This document shows, in pieces, positions 1-10,911 of a stretch of DNA of 64,000 nucleotides (position 1 is its first letter; each line of letters starts with the position of its first letter). Source of the stretch: Hirsutella rhossiliensis (Eukaryota > Ascomycota > Sordariomycetes > Hypocreales > Ophiocordycipitaceae). The position numbers were made by a program, and so were the translations under genes. Where the stretch lies: the NCBI RefSeq assembly GCF_020360975.1, contig NW_025408669.1:3100001-3164000 (forward strand), given 5' to 3'. The notes under the pieces are model-generated. The model did not search any database and was not told where the DNA came from. It saw only the letters and a list, made by a program, of their open reading frames with translations.

Positions 1-333
1 AGCATCTAGCTGGTCGGTGTCGGTGTGGGCATTGTCGCTGTTCGTGGAGCCGAATGGAGAGTCGTCGGGTTGCTGTGCGCGTCGTGGCAACAGTAATTCG
101 GCAAGACCCGCGCGTGGGCCTGCCGGAGGAGCGCTTCTCTAGCTCCTGGGGCGTTCGTGGAGTCATCGGCTCTTGTTCCTGGGGCGGCAGTCGCGCCTGG
201 TCCGCGGGGTTGGGTGCCATCGCCGCCCTCAGCTTGCGCTGAGCGTGGTGTTAAACGCCCTTGTTAGCGGATGTGTGTTGTGTACAGCGAAGTCCTTAAC
301 AGATGGTGCCAAGAAAGTAAGAATACAAGGGAG
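1..333. other. no gene recognised
   Basis: GC-rich stretch to the left of the first LINE copy. Short open frames exist but none shows recognisable domains or a convincing start, and the window edge cuts the context. I see no repeat or RNA gene here. Confidence 0.5.
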
Positions 334-345
334 TGTGACCAGCTT

Positions 346-1537
346 TTTTTTTTTTTTTTGGTTGTATTACGCCCGGAGGGTTCCCCCATAGAGCCACTAC
401 GCTAAGCTACGTACCTACTATACATGGTTTCTCCTCACCTAAAGCCCAACGCTTCTTTCCATCTGTTTCCAGCCTCGTTCGCTGTGACATGACAGGCCTG
501 CTTGAAGGTCAGTTTCTCCAAGTGTTCAGCGTCCTACCTTCAGCGACTGAAGCGCGGTCTGCCAAGTTGAAGGCTGTTGTGTTAGTATGGTTGTTCTTGA
601 TCAGTACATGGCCCGTTAACGGTCCATACTGAAGCGTTTTGTCGCCAATGCGAACTGTATCGTCGCACGCACAGCCCCAATATCAGGTTGCCACTTGTCG
701 TCGTCTGACTCTGCCTTGCCTCCTAGGAAGAAAGACAAGTCTCCCACCTTTCCGCGCGCATATCGCAGCATGGTCTCTCGTTGTACCGTCCATCTTCTGC
801 ATCGAAAGAGGAAATGCTCCACTGTTTCTGCAGACTGCCCACAAGTGCACTCATCCGATTCCACCGCCCCGATTTTGCAGAGGTAGCTATTCAGCCGCGA
901 TTTGCCAGTTCGAAGTTGTATCAACACTTCGGATTCCTTTCTTGTTAGCTCGTCGTACAACTTGCGGGTGTGCTTGCCCGGCAATGCCTTATCGATGCGC
1001 TTTGAGTGCTTTCCAACCCCTTCCGGGATCTGACGAACGCGAGCGTTTTCGTTGAGCAGCAGTCGTAACGTCGTTGATCTTGCTTGAAACGTTGCTGGTT
1101 CGGCGATGCACTCGTCTCGCGTCGCTCTTTTCGCTTGCATTTTGGCCGGTGGCCCAAGGGTGAACTCCTCATTCTTTGCAGGCACCCAACGAAGTCTGAC
1201 TCTGCAGCCTCTTTTCGCCAGATACTCAACAGATCCGTATATCGCCCGTATCGTGCACTGACCAGACTGTTGCCGTGGCCGCCCGATGACTTGCAGGACA
1301 GAGCGGTTGCTCGTCACAACCGTGAGATCTCGGTCATGAAGACCGAGAGGTACACACCTCAGAGCCGTGGCGATTGCCTCGAGTCCTGCTGTGTAGGCAT
1401 TCTGCTCATCACTGGAGCCGAGTGACGGAGTAGCTGGCCAGCACTTCGTCTACGCTGTCGCGGGAAGCATCCCGAACGACGCCTCCCAACCCGACCTTGC
1501 CTTTCCTTTGCGAGCTGGACGTCGCAATAGTGATGTC
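346..1537 (-). mobile_element. LINE copy 1: 1.2-kb 5'-truncated Tad-like unit
   Basis: Seen: on the minus strand the unit starts with GACATCACT at 1537, carries an RNase H/zinc-binding reading frame, then a 3' UTR, and ends in a poly-A tail that appears as a run of T at 344-359 on the plus strand. It is flanked by a 12-bp direct repeat TGTGACCAGCTT at 334-345 and 1538-1549, the expected target-site duplication of a LINE. A second copy in opposite orientation lies at 28814-30002 and begins at the same base. A related 3' UTR ends the element at 62144-63897. Known: poly-A plus a variable-length duplication indicates target-primed reverse transcription. The LINE assignment is firm; the subfamily is inferred. 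Confidence 0.9.
616..1537 (-). pseudogene. LINE ORF2 C-terminal fragment: RNase H-like domain and zinc-binding tail, frameshifted
   Basis: The frame 616-1317 encodes 233 residues, and its upstream part continues in another frame (1409-1537), so there is a frameshift between 1317 and 1425. Motifs visible: TSNRSVLQVIGRPRQQSGQ, WVPAKNEEFTLG, and a C-terminal cysteine/histidine cluster CTCGQSAETVEHFLFRC typical of the end of fungal Tad-like LINE ORF2 proteins. The usual acidic residues of the RNase H active site are replaced at two places (TSSS where TDAS is common, TSNR for the later Asp). From memory this is common in this fungal family, so it may not be decay. No endonuclease or reverse transcriptase part is present. 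The copy at 28814-29752 is open throughout. Confidence 0.88.
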
Positions 1538-1549
1538 TGTGACCAGCTT

Positions 1550-2304
1550 GGCTGGTGAAGGTGAACCGGAATCCAGAAAAGTGGGGCGTGGCACGAGTAC
1601 GCCTTGCACCACATCCCTGAAGTGCAAGGTGTGACGCAGTATTTTAGTGCGGCTGATCACCTCGCTATCGTCCCTAGGTATCGTCCCTCACACGACCCGT
1701 TACGCCCGCAATCATTGCCCCTCGCCATCATCCGCAACATTGCTGTCAAAACAACATCTCCAATGGAGGTGCCCCTATTTTGCCTGGTGTAGCGGTATTT
1801 TACCAGCTTGACAGATGCTGAAAAAGAAGTGCAACGTGCCGGTGTTTCGCCCACCTTCACAATCGACATAATGGGAATTATTTGTCGCCTGACCCAGAAT
1901 TGCGCCTAGGTTTGGTTCGCCATGTGTCTCGCCTAAGCGCCGTGGCGATCGTGAAGGCACATTATGCGGCGGCGAGTCACAGCGGCGTTGATCCAACCAT
2001 GCAAGCAATTTTCAGCTCGTTCACCTCAACATACCGTGCTCGAAGGGCCGAGCGCTACCCAACGCCTTTCTATTGGATTTCGAGGAGCAACTCAGACGAC
2101 TAGTTGCGCGGGTTGGCCCCGCGCTGGGGGCCAAAACAAGTAATATTACCTCCTAGACCGCGTGAGGGGCAAACACTCCTCTGTTCGGTCTTGGGCAAAC
2201 GCTTCTGCACTTGAGCAGTCATCATTTTCCTTCGTGCGTTTCACAGTTGTGCCGTTCGACCCGGGAGCCACGCCATCGACAGCTCGATCCCTCGCCCTGC
2301 TTGA
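1550..2304. other. intergenic region upstream of the NLR gene; no gene recognised
   Basis: About 750 bp between the LINE duplication and the NLR start. I find no conserved coding frame. It should hold the NLR promoter, but no clear TATA box or operator can be singled out. A 26-bp motif starting AAAGTGGGG at about 1577 recurs imperfectly at about 24859. Confidence 0.5.
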
Positions 2305-5300
2305 ATGGCGGCGAACGCGTGTACGGACGGGTCTAGCCGCCATACGTTCAACCCCCAACGTTTGGCAGTGCTGATAGTCGAGATAATGAGCCCAGTCAAT
2401 ATTAGCCAGGTAATTTTCCTGACTGCAGGAACGGTTGGCTTTTATCTTTGGCTCCGCCGCAGGCTGGCGCGTCCGCAGTGGGCATCTCGGCTGCGCGGGG
2501 AGCAGCGGCTCTCAAACGCAATCCCCCTTCGAGAAGAACCAACACCGCCCTCTGGGCAAAAGCGAGGTGTCCGTCTACGCCCGGTTCCCGCTCCAAATGA
2601 GGATGAGACCGAATCAGATGTCGACATCATTGCCATACATGGCCTGGACACGAAGTCACCGGACACTTGGATATGGATGGACAAAGAGCGCAAAACGCCT
2701 GATATTAACTGGCTCTCTGACTCGCATATGCTCCCGAGCAAAGTCGGACGGGCTCGAATACTCACGTGCGACTGGCCGGCCGACATGTTCGAACCGTCGG
2801 ACTTGACCCCAAAAACGAATGACGAGTTTGCTCGGCAGTTGCTCGATGGCATTAAGAGACGGCCTACACCAATGAAAGACCATACGCGCCAAGACCGGCC
2901 GATCCTCTTCATCGCGTCGTGTCTCGGGGGCGTCATCTTGATGAAGGCTCTTGTCATGGCCGATAACGAGTACCGTTGCGTCAGGACAGCCACGCGTGGT
3001 ATCGTCTTCCTTGCCACTCCCTTCGGAGGCACCTCGTTTCAAGACGTGGCCAAATGGGCAGAGCCAGGTCTCAGGGCCTGGGCTTCGTTAGGAGGCCGGG
3101 AGGTGTCCAGACTGCTCGATAGCGTCAAAAAATCTGTCGATATTGACGAACTTGTCAGAAGCTTCACTCAGTTGTATCGAGATCAGTTGTGCCGAGACCC
3201 GAATTGCCCCCAAGTAATGACCTTCTACGAACTAGGCAAGACGAACCTTTACCACAAAGTCTTCCCTTGCTTGCCTATTGGAGCCAAGCCAGTAAGAACC
3301 ATAAAACACATCGTCCTTCTCGGACCATAATATCATGTTCGCAGTAATAGAACAATGCTAATAGTCATCAGCTTGTTGATAAGTCCTCAGCGACACTGCA
3401 AATGGTTCCACACCCTCTGCCACTCGATCGAGGCCACCGAATGATGAATAAGTTTTGCGGCGACCGCGGCGACTTTCAAGATCACGATTACGAACGTGTT
3501 GCTGGAAAAGTTGAAGAATTTCTGCGGAATATTCGCATGAAGGAAGCGGATGACTGGATACGAGACAAGCATTGTACCCCCGAGAGGCTCACGATTGAAC
3601 GCCTCTCGGGCGACTTATTGCCAATTGATCAGTGTTATATCAATCTTGCCATTGTGGAGCAGCTGGGACATAAGGTGGACCGCGCGGATACATCTCAGTC
3701 CTCCCCGTTTTCACTCCTCGCTCGACAGAAGGTTGAGACACCAGACGAGACGATCCAGGTTGACTTGGCGACAATCTTCAACCAACGGAAGGGGCACGAT
3801 AATCACATGATACAGCCAAGACGAATCTTGATTCGAGGACGCGCAGGAGTTGGGAAGACTACCCTGTGCAAAAAGATGGTTTACGATTTTACCCATCAGA
3901 CACAGTTACATTGCTTATGGGCGAAGTTGTTCGACCGCTTGCTTTGGGTATCTTTGCGAAATCTGAAAGGGCGGTTAGCCGCGGGATACAATTATGAGGA
4001 TTTGTTCTACCATGAATACTTCTCTGGAGAGGGGTACGACGATGGCCGCCGTCTCGCCAGAGAACTGTGGCGAATATTGAAGGACGACGATAGCGGTAGG
4101 ACTTTGTTCATCCTCGATGGATTGGATGAAGTATCCCAGGATGTAGGCGGTGATAACGACATGTCCCGTTTTCTCGCGCAACTTTTATATCAGCCCAACG
4201 TTGTCATCACATCGCGGCCAAATGCCAACCTTCCGTCTCTCCGAGATATTGATCTCGAATTGGAAACAATTGGATTCTACCCCGGTCAAGTGGAGGCCTA
4301 CCTCAACGTCGATCCGAAAATAAAACACCGGGCCGCCGAAGTCCGGTCCTTCCTTCAAGAACATTGGCTCATCGAGGGGCTTATGCGAATCCCGATTCAG
4401 CTGGACGCGCTTTGTTACACTTGGGATGACTTCGGTACTGGGATAGTGCCGAACACAATGACGGGCATATACAGAGCCATCGAGAAAAGGCTGTGGAGAA
4501 AGGATGCCGTGCGATTGGGTAAAAGACACAACGGGGAACTGGTGACGCATTCTCAGATCGGGGTCTCAGATGTCGAGGACCTTATCGAGCATGAGGCATG
4601 TTTTCTTGAAGGTCTTGCTTTCACGGGACTGTACAACGACGTAATAGACTTCACGCCACAGCATCAGGCAGCGATATCGAAGCAGTTCAAGCACCAATCC
4701 CTCTTACTCGACAAAATACTGCTACGCCTTTCTTTTCTGCGGACATCAGACCACTTCTCAAAAGACTCCAACCGAAACTGTCGCTTTTTACACCTAACCT
4801 TTCAAGAGTACTTTGCGGCGCGATATTTCATGCGCCATTGGAGTTCCGCGCAACCGCTCAAGTGTCTGGATCTCAGTGGCAAAGGAACCAAGCAGGTCTC
4901 TCCTGTCGAGTTTCTTCAGAAGCAAAAATACTCGGCACGCTACGACGTATTTTGGCGCTTTGTTGCCGGCTTAATAGCTGTTCAGTATGAGGGAGACCCC
5001 AGGGATGAGGGAGGGGCGCTTGGCTTCTTCCACGCGATCGAGGAGGAGCCGCTGGACCTCTTGGGCCCTACGCATCAACGGCTGGTCATGCATTGCTTGA
5101 GCGAAGTATCGACCAAGATGCCGCTCAGACAGTGCTTGGAAGAGAAACTGAGGCAGTGGCTACTCTTCGAATGCACTTATCGACGGGAGGTACACTTAAC
5201 AAGCGAAATGGAATTTCCAGAGCAGGTCTTGCGCGATGCCTTACGAGAAGGGCTTGATCGCGTCAAGATCAAAATTCTCAGGTCATTGAAAAGACGACCG

Positions 5301-7643
5301 GCAATCCCGCCAAGCGTCATTGAACAGGTGGCTTGTTGGTTGATAGGTGGCAACTCCCCGCTATTGAGTGCCGAGGTCCTTGTGGTACTACGGGCTTCTC
5401 GCACGGACTTAACAAACAATGTCCTCATGGCCGTAGTCCAACAGCTAGATAACAAAGACGGAACCGTGCGACGGGCCGCCCAGCAGGTCCTGCAGAAGCA
5501 GTCGAGCTTATCTGACGAGATCCTCGCGGCCGCGGTCCAACGGCTAGGCGACAAAGACACGGGCGTGCGATGGGCTGCCCAGGAGGTCCTACAGAAACAC
5601 TCGAGCTTATCTGATGAGACCCTCGCGGCCGCGGCCCAACTGCTAGGCGACAAAGACGCGGGCGTACGAAGGGCCGCCCGGGAGGCTTTACAGCAGTTGA
5701 GCTTGTCTAGCGAGATCCTCGCGGCCGCGGTCCAACGGCTAGGCGACAAAGACACGGGCGTGCGATGGGCTGCCCAGGAGGTCCTACAGGGGCTGTCAAG
5801 TTTGTCTAACGAGATCCTCACGGCCACGGTCCAATGGCTAGACGACAACGACGCAGGCGTGCGATGGGCCGCCCTAGGGGTCCTACAGGGACAGTCGAGC
5901 TTATCTAACGAGATCCTCGCGGCCGCGGTCCAACGGCTAGGCGATGAAGACGCGGGCGTACGACGGGCCGCGCTAGGGGTCCTACAGAAACAGTCAATCT
6001 TGTCGGACGAGATCCTCGCAGCCGCGGTCCAACGGCTAGGCGACAAAGACGCAGGCGTGCAATGGGCCGCGATAGGGGTCCTACAGAAGCAGTCAAGCTT
6101 GTCTTACGAGATCCTCACGGCCACGGTCCAATGGCTAGGCGACAAAGACGCGGGCGTACGACGGGCTGCACTAGGGGTCCTACAGAAGCAGTCGAGTTTG
6201 TCTGACGAGATCCTCGTAGCCGCGGTCCAAGGGCTAGGCGATAAGGACGCAGGCGTACGACGGGCCGCGCTAGGGACCCTACAGGGGCAGTTAAGCTTGT
6301 CTGACGAGATCCTCGCAGCCGCGGTCCAACGGCTAGGCGATAAAGACGCGGGCGTACGACGGGCCGCGCTAGGGGTCCTACAGAAGCAGTCAAGCTTGTC
6401 TGACGAGATCCTCGCGGCCGCGGTCCAACAGCTAGGCGACAAAGACGCGGGCGTACGACGGGTCGCCCTAAAGGTCCTACAGAAGCAGTCAAGCTTGTCT
6501 GACGAGATCCTCGCTGCCGCGGCCCAGCGGCTAGGCGATAAAGACGCGGGCGTGCGATTGGCTGCCCAGGAGGTCCTGCAGAAGCAGTCAAGCTTGCCTG
6601 ACGAGATCCTCGCGGCCGCGGTCCAACGGCTAGGCGACAAAGACGCAGGTATACGATTGGCTTCCCAGGAGGTCCTACAAGGACAGTCGAGCTTATCTGA
6701 CAAGATCCTCGCGGCCACGGTCCAACGGCTAGTCTACACAGACGCAGGCGCACGACGGGCCGCCCTGGGGGCCCTACAGAAGCAGTCAATATTGTCTAAC
6801 GAGATCCTCGCAGCCGTGGTCCAACGGCTAGGCGACAAAGACGCGGGCGTACGATTGGCTGCCCAGGAGGTCCTACGGGGACAGTTGAGCTTGCCTGACG
6901 AAATCCTCGCAGCCGCGGTCGAACGGCTAGACAACATAGACGCAGGCGTACGATGGGCCGTCCTAGGGGCCCTACAGAGACAGTCAAGCTTGCCTGACGA
7001 GATCCTCGTAGCCGTGGTCCAACGGCTAGATGACACAGACGCAGGCGTACGACGGGCCGTCCTAGGGGCCCTACAGGGGCAGTTAAGCTTGTCTGAAAGG
7101 ATCCTCGCGGCCGCCGCCCAACGACTGGGCAACAAAGATGCAAATATACGATGGGCCGCCCTGGAGGTCCTACAGAGGCAGTCGAGCTTGCCTAACGAGA
7201 TCCTTACGACCGTGGTCCAACAGCTAGGTGACGAAAACACGGAAGTGCAACGGGCCGCCCTGGAGGTCCTGCAGAAGCAGTCGAGCTTGTCTAACAGGAT
7301 CCTAGCGGCCGTGGTAGGACTACTAGAGTCTAAGAGTGCAGGCCATTTGGCAGAGGCCGTACTAAGAAAACATGAGAATTTCTATTCTACCCTTCTCAGC
7401 GGCCCACCCGCGGGGTCACTATTTAAGATTTTATTCCACCGAGCCTTTGAGGAACAATTTAGCTGGTATATCGAGAATAGGATGTCCTATATTAACATGC
7501 CAGACGGGGTCAGAAATGCCAATATTGACAATATGGAAGAGTTTATGGATTTAACCATGAGAGCACGGCCACCAGGTACGCCAACGACGCCCGGTAGGTT
7601 AGAGTGCGAGACGAGGGGTCTCGGAGGGAAGGGGTTTTCTTAG
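2305..7643 (+). CDS. fungal NLR/STAND protein: SesB-like hydrolase, NACHT, HEAT-type repeats
   Basis: A two-exon gene (2305-3291 and 3372-7643) giving 1752 residues if the first ATG is used; M28 (2386) is an alternative start directly before a membrane-like helix (about residues 33-50). Residues ~105-310 match the SesB-type alpha/beta hydrolase of fungal NLRs: IIAIHGLDTKSPDTW near the N terminus, nucleophile elbow ASCLGG, and ATPFGGTSF. The linker has SGDLLPIDQCYINLAIVEQ. NACHT: Walker A GRAGVGKTT from residue 485, Walker B LFILDGLDE near 574. Residues ~1008-1655 are 33-residue HEAT-like repeats, followed by a tail with QFSWYIENRMSYINMPDG. Known: such proteins act in fungal non-self recognition and regulated cell death. 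Inference: the repeats are the ligand sensor and the N-terminal domain the effector. The last ~25 residues may not be native, since a 3' intron could exist. No stop or shift interrupts the model. Confidence 0.93.
3292..3371 (+). other. intron joining hydrolase and NACHT exons
   Basis: 80 nt, donor GTAAGA after codon CCA (phase 0), branch-like TGCTAATAG, acceptor TCAG. Splicing joins ...GAKP to LVDKSSATLQ and continues PLPLDRGHRMMNKF, the expected order for this family (SATL...PLDR.H..MNKF). Without splicing, a stop at 3328-3330 would end the first frame, so automatic annotation could wrongly call two genes. Confidence 0.88.
5410..7340 (+). repeat. tandem 99-bp repeats encoding HEAT-type units of the NLR
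   Basis: I count about 19 full 33-codon units plus a degenerate last one, with consensus LSDEILAAAVQRLGDKDAGV then R-[RWL]-A-A and ending VLQKQSS. One unit near 5690 is a codon shorter. Neighbouring units differ by only a few bases, so the array was recently amplified or homogenised. Differences concentrate at the residue after GVR (R, W, L) and at the LG/QE/RE positions before VLQ. Antisense open frames across this array are by-products of the repeat. Confidence 0.9.
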
Positions 7644-8440
7644 AGTTTTAATATCTTTGACAAAGAAAGGGATCTAGGGAGAGCGACTGTTCTATATGCC
7701 TCTGATTTGCCACCAGGACGCTTGGAGTTTTGTCAAAGCTTTTACAAGGTTAGCCAATGGTCGATCGTAGGATTTCTGCAACTGTGATTTAATGTTGCCA
7801 CAGAGTTCTCCGGCAACATGACTTCTGAGGCACCGTTCCCGGTTCCGAAGGTCAACGTCAACGATGCGATCGGAATTGAGTGAGTCCTTGTTTCCACGTT
7901 TACGGAGGGGTCGACCTAGCAGAGACAGCTTCACTTCCTCGCGCACGAGGGGGGCGTGAGCATCTGCTGGTCCTAGGCACCGGCTTCAACGCTGACAGTC
8001 GAAAACAGTCCAGCATGGCGCTGGTTCAGGGTAGCGTCGGTTGGAACCCGTTGTCAGTACTTCCTTTGCGCTGGTAATTATTGAAGAGACGCTGGAGAGG
8101 CTGGAGAAAATCATTGATGAGCTAACTAGGAGGAAGAGATCCCCCAGTGCAGCTGACAAAAGGGAAGGCAACCCTCAAAAACAACAATTGTTGCTAGGTA
8201 GGTAGTTAGCCATGCGGCTTGTATCTACTGCTTTTGGGGCCCGAATTGCGGCTTGATAGACAACGACGGAACACCAAATGGGTGGAAGCTGGCCAAGGAT
8301 CGACGGTATGAAAGGCAGACAGACTGCCTGCCGCGCGGGCTTGGCCATGCTGCGAGGCCTAGCGCACATAGAAGCATAGCCATACACGCTGCATACCTCT
8401 TGGCTTGCATCAATTGCTCCGAGAAATGCGTAGCTGACTA
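7644..8440. other. intergenic region; no intact gene
   Basis: About 800 bp between the NLR stop and the piggyBac TIR. Short stretches look protein-like (for example a plus-strand frame at about 8060-8165 rich in E, L, K and R that could form a helix), but starts, stops and length do not support a gene. Possible degraded coding sequence; function unknown. Confidence 0.45.
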
Positions 8441-8478
8441 TCCCTTTGAGTGCGCGAAGGCCGGTCAGGGGTCACGAG
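8441..8478 (+). repeat. left TIR of piggyBac-like element
   Basis: Starts TCCCTTTGAGTGCGCGAAGG and is identical, inverted, to 10517-10554 over 38 bp. Confidence 0.9.
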
Positions 8479-8582
8479 CCCCACAATACGTAGCTACATG
8501 TCAGATACACATTCAGGGGCTAGCAGCATCAGCAAAACCTTTAACAGTCAATTGTCCTAGCAATGCATTCAAATTAAGCTCT

Positions 8583-10466
8583 ATGGCTTCGCAACAAGAT
8601 CCACAAGCTTTGCAGACAGCTATTCCAGCTGTGAATAGCTTCGAACATACCCTCTATGTGCGGCTAGACCACTGTCAGCGCGAGCAGCCTATCGACAGCA
8701 CAATCCGCCCTATATTCGATCCCGAGCCCGAACGGGGCCCCGAATTTACCCCTTTTTACTTTCCCGAGCGCGAGCCGCAGCCCCGACAGCTGCCACCAAC
8801 GCCGTTGTTACTTTTCCAGCAATTCCTACCCGAATCCCTAGTCGAGGGCTGGGTCGGGTACACAAATGACGGTCCAAGGCCGGGCCCAGAGGGTCCAAAG
8901 CAGCAGCATTCGCGAGAGAATAGCTGGTCAGAGACGTCTCTTGGAGAGGTCTTTCCCTGGGTCGCTACTCTAATTTATATGGGCCTACATAAGGAAACAA
9001 GAGTCCGAGACTATTGGAAGACTTCTACAGCAGCCTCAATAGTCCCTATACACCCAATCCTTCAGTATATGTCATTTGACCGCTTCTTTCTTCTCCAACG
9101 GCATATACGGATTAGCGACTCGAGTAGCATCTCGTGTGGGCTTCCTGCGCCCTTCGCACAGGTCAATGAGTGGGCCGAACACATACAACAGGCGTCTCTT
9201 GCCCTCTGTTAACTAGGCACTTGTTTGGCTGTGGATGAGTGTATCGTCGGCTATACAGGTAGGTCGAAGCAGACAGTCACTGTCAAGAACAAGCCTACGC
9301 CCACGGGCTTCAAAGTATGGGTTGTGGCCCAAGCAGGCTATTTTGTTCGGTGGCTTTGGCACCAACCTTCCAACGCCCTTGGCCCGGCTGCTGGGAAGAA
9401 AAGGAAGAGGGCCATAGGCACGGCAGAGGGCAGCATTTCTCTCAACCCGACCCAGAGCGTCGTTGTTGCTCTAGTCAAGCAGCTGCCAGAACAGACATAC
9501 CATGTCTTCTTCGATAACCTCTTTTCCTCGCCGAACCTTCTTACCGCCCTTCGTCAGCTAGGGATTGGCCCGATTGGGGCTACAGGCACAGCCCGAGTCA
9601 ACTATGGCTTCTATCAGCCCTTTGTGGAGGCGAAGAAAGCTAACACAAAGGGTGACTGTTGGCCTTGGGGCATGCTGAAGACTGCACCTACCCCTAACGG
9701 GCAGGTAAGTCAGAGTCAAGAGACAGGCTTCCTAGTAATTCCCTTATTAATCTGTCTTCTTCTTCTTCTCTAGGTCAACCAATTCGCATGGAAAGACAAT
9801 GCCCTAGTCTTATTCCTCTCAACAGTCTATTCGGGCAAGGAATTCGAAGAGCGAATTCGGCGCCGGCCGACAACAGCACAGCCCCGAGCACGCCCTATAT
9901 AGCAAAAATTCGGTACCGAGCCTGTCTTACGTCTTCCTGTGCCGTCTATTGCTGCAGTCTACAATGATCAAATGGGCGGCGTTGATATTGGTGACCAACT
10001 AAGAGCAGGGGGGGGATTAGACCATCGTGTTTATAGGGGAAATTGGCGGGCACTTGCGTGGACCTTCCTGCTTGAGACTGCTCTTATTAACAGCTTTCTT
10101 TTACAGCTTTGGGGGCAGCCAAGCTGGCCACGAATAACCTCACAGCGTGAGTGGCGGCAACGCATTTTGAGAGATCTTTGCGAGGCTTACAGCAAAGACG
10201 GTAGCTCAAGACAAAGGTTTCGGGCAGGCGACATCTTTACGCCTTTATCACAACACAAACACGTCAAGCATTCAAAAGGGTCTCGCTGCGTTGCTTGTAA
10301 AGGCTTTAAGGCTGGGCAGCCTCGATCACAAAGTCAACGCATGCCGTTGGGGGCAGCTAGCGGTAATAAGGTGCCAAAGAAAACAGACCTGGGCTGCAGC
10401 GAGTGTAAAGTAGCTATTTGTACAAGCCCGCATTGTTGGGACTTCTATCATAGCCTAATTTGCTAG
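8583..10466 (+). pseudogene. piggyBac-like (PGBD) transposase with two in-frame stops
   Basis: Start chosen at ATG 8583 (MASQQDP), the first ATG in frame inside the TIR. Everything stays in one frame: exon 1 to 9704, a 69-nt intron 9705-9773 (GTAAGT...CTCTAG, phase 0), then to 10466. Two stops interrupt it: TAA 9210-9212 and TAG 9900-9902. Each is one C-to-T change from a Gln codon, at positions where Gln would be read smoothly. The three catalytic Asp contexts remain: AVDECIVGY, FFDNLFSS and YNDQMGGVDIGDQ. The C terminus is a cysteine-rich domain (CVACK ... CSECKVAICTSPHCWDFYH), as in piggyBac transposases. Probably inactive unless read-through occurs. Confidence 0.88.
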
Positions 10467-10516
10467 TAAATTTAAGTACTGTCTATAGCGCTATGTATCA
10501 TTGGTTGGTATCCCTG

Positions 10517-10554
10517 CTCGTGACCCCTGACCGGCCTTCGCGCACTCAAAGGGA
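10517..10554 (-). repeat. right TIR of piggyBac-like element
   Basis: Exact inverted copy of 8441-8478. No TTAA lies outside it. Confidence 0.9.
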
Positions 10555-10646
10555 TGCGGATGCAGCATTGTTCGTCACTAGGCGGCCATTCCAGATGCTA
10601 AAGAGAGAGAGTGGGGCGTCGGCAGCCTAGCTAATATCTCCCCCAT

Positions 10647-10837
10647 TGTGGATAGGCTAACTGAGGCTCAGTTGGGTCTTTGATCGGTGATCATGTTGTT
10701 ATTGTTATTCTTTTTCTATCTAGACCATGCGGTGAGGTTTGATAGGTTGTGTGTGTGTGTGCGGGTAATCGTTGTTCCCTGATGACGCACGTGATATCCT
10801 TCTGCGATGTGCGCTCTATCGTACAAATGATCAGACA
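10647..10837 (-). repeat. 3' LTR of Copia element
   Basis: Begins TGTGGATAGG and ends CAGACA (plus-strand reading, TG...CA), with a TGTGTGTG tract inside. Nearly identical to 16238-16428. A run of 13 G lies just inside the element at 10880-10892. Confidence 0.92.
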
Positions 10838-10911
10838 CTGGCAGCTCTTTTAAAGTCGAAGCAAACGCATCAGATAATAGGGGGGGGGGGGGAAATAACC
10901 AAGGGAAATCG

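Larger units (their letters stand above)
8441..10554 (+). mobile_element. piggyBac-like DNA transposon with perfect TIRs
   Basis: Bounded by 38-bp perfect inverted repeats at 8441-8478 and 10517-10554 and containing one transposase reading frame on the plus strand. Length 2114 bp. piggyBac elements normally insert at TTAA. Here the flanks are CTA on the left and TGC on the right, so no TTAA duplication is visible. Either the flanks have changed, an end was rearranged, or the family uses another target. Perfect TIRs argue for a fairly recent insertion despite the broken transposase. Confidence 0.85.

Noticed and set aside
5177..7240. Several long minus-strand open frames across the NLR repeat array
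   Set aside because: They are produced by the 99-bp repeats free of stops on the opposite strand; compositions are low-complexity and the plus-strand frame has clear NLR domains.
8253..8582. Upstream extension of the piggyBac reading frame
   Set aside because: It begins with TTG and lies partly outside the left TIR; ATG 8583 is the first start inside the element.
10880..10892. G-run as polypurine tract of the Copia element
   Set aside because: The element runs on the minus strand, where this tract is C-rich, so it is in the wrong sense and not adjacent to the LTR.
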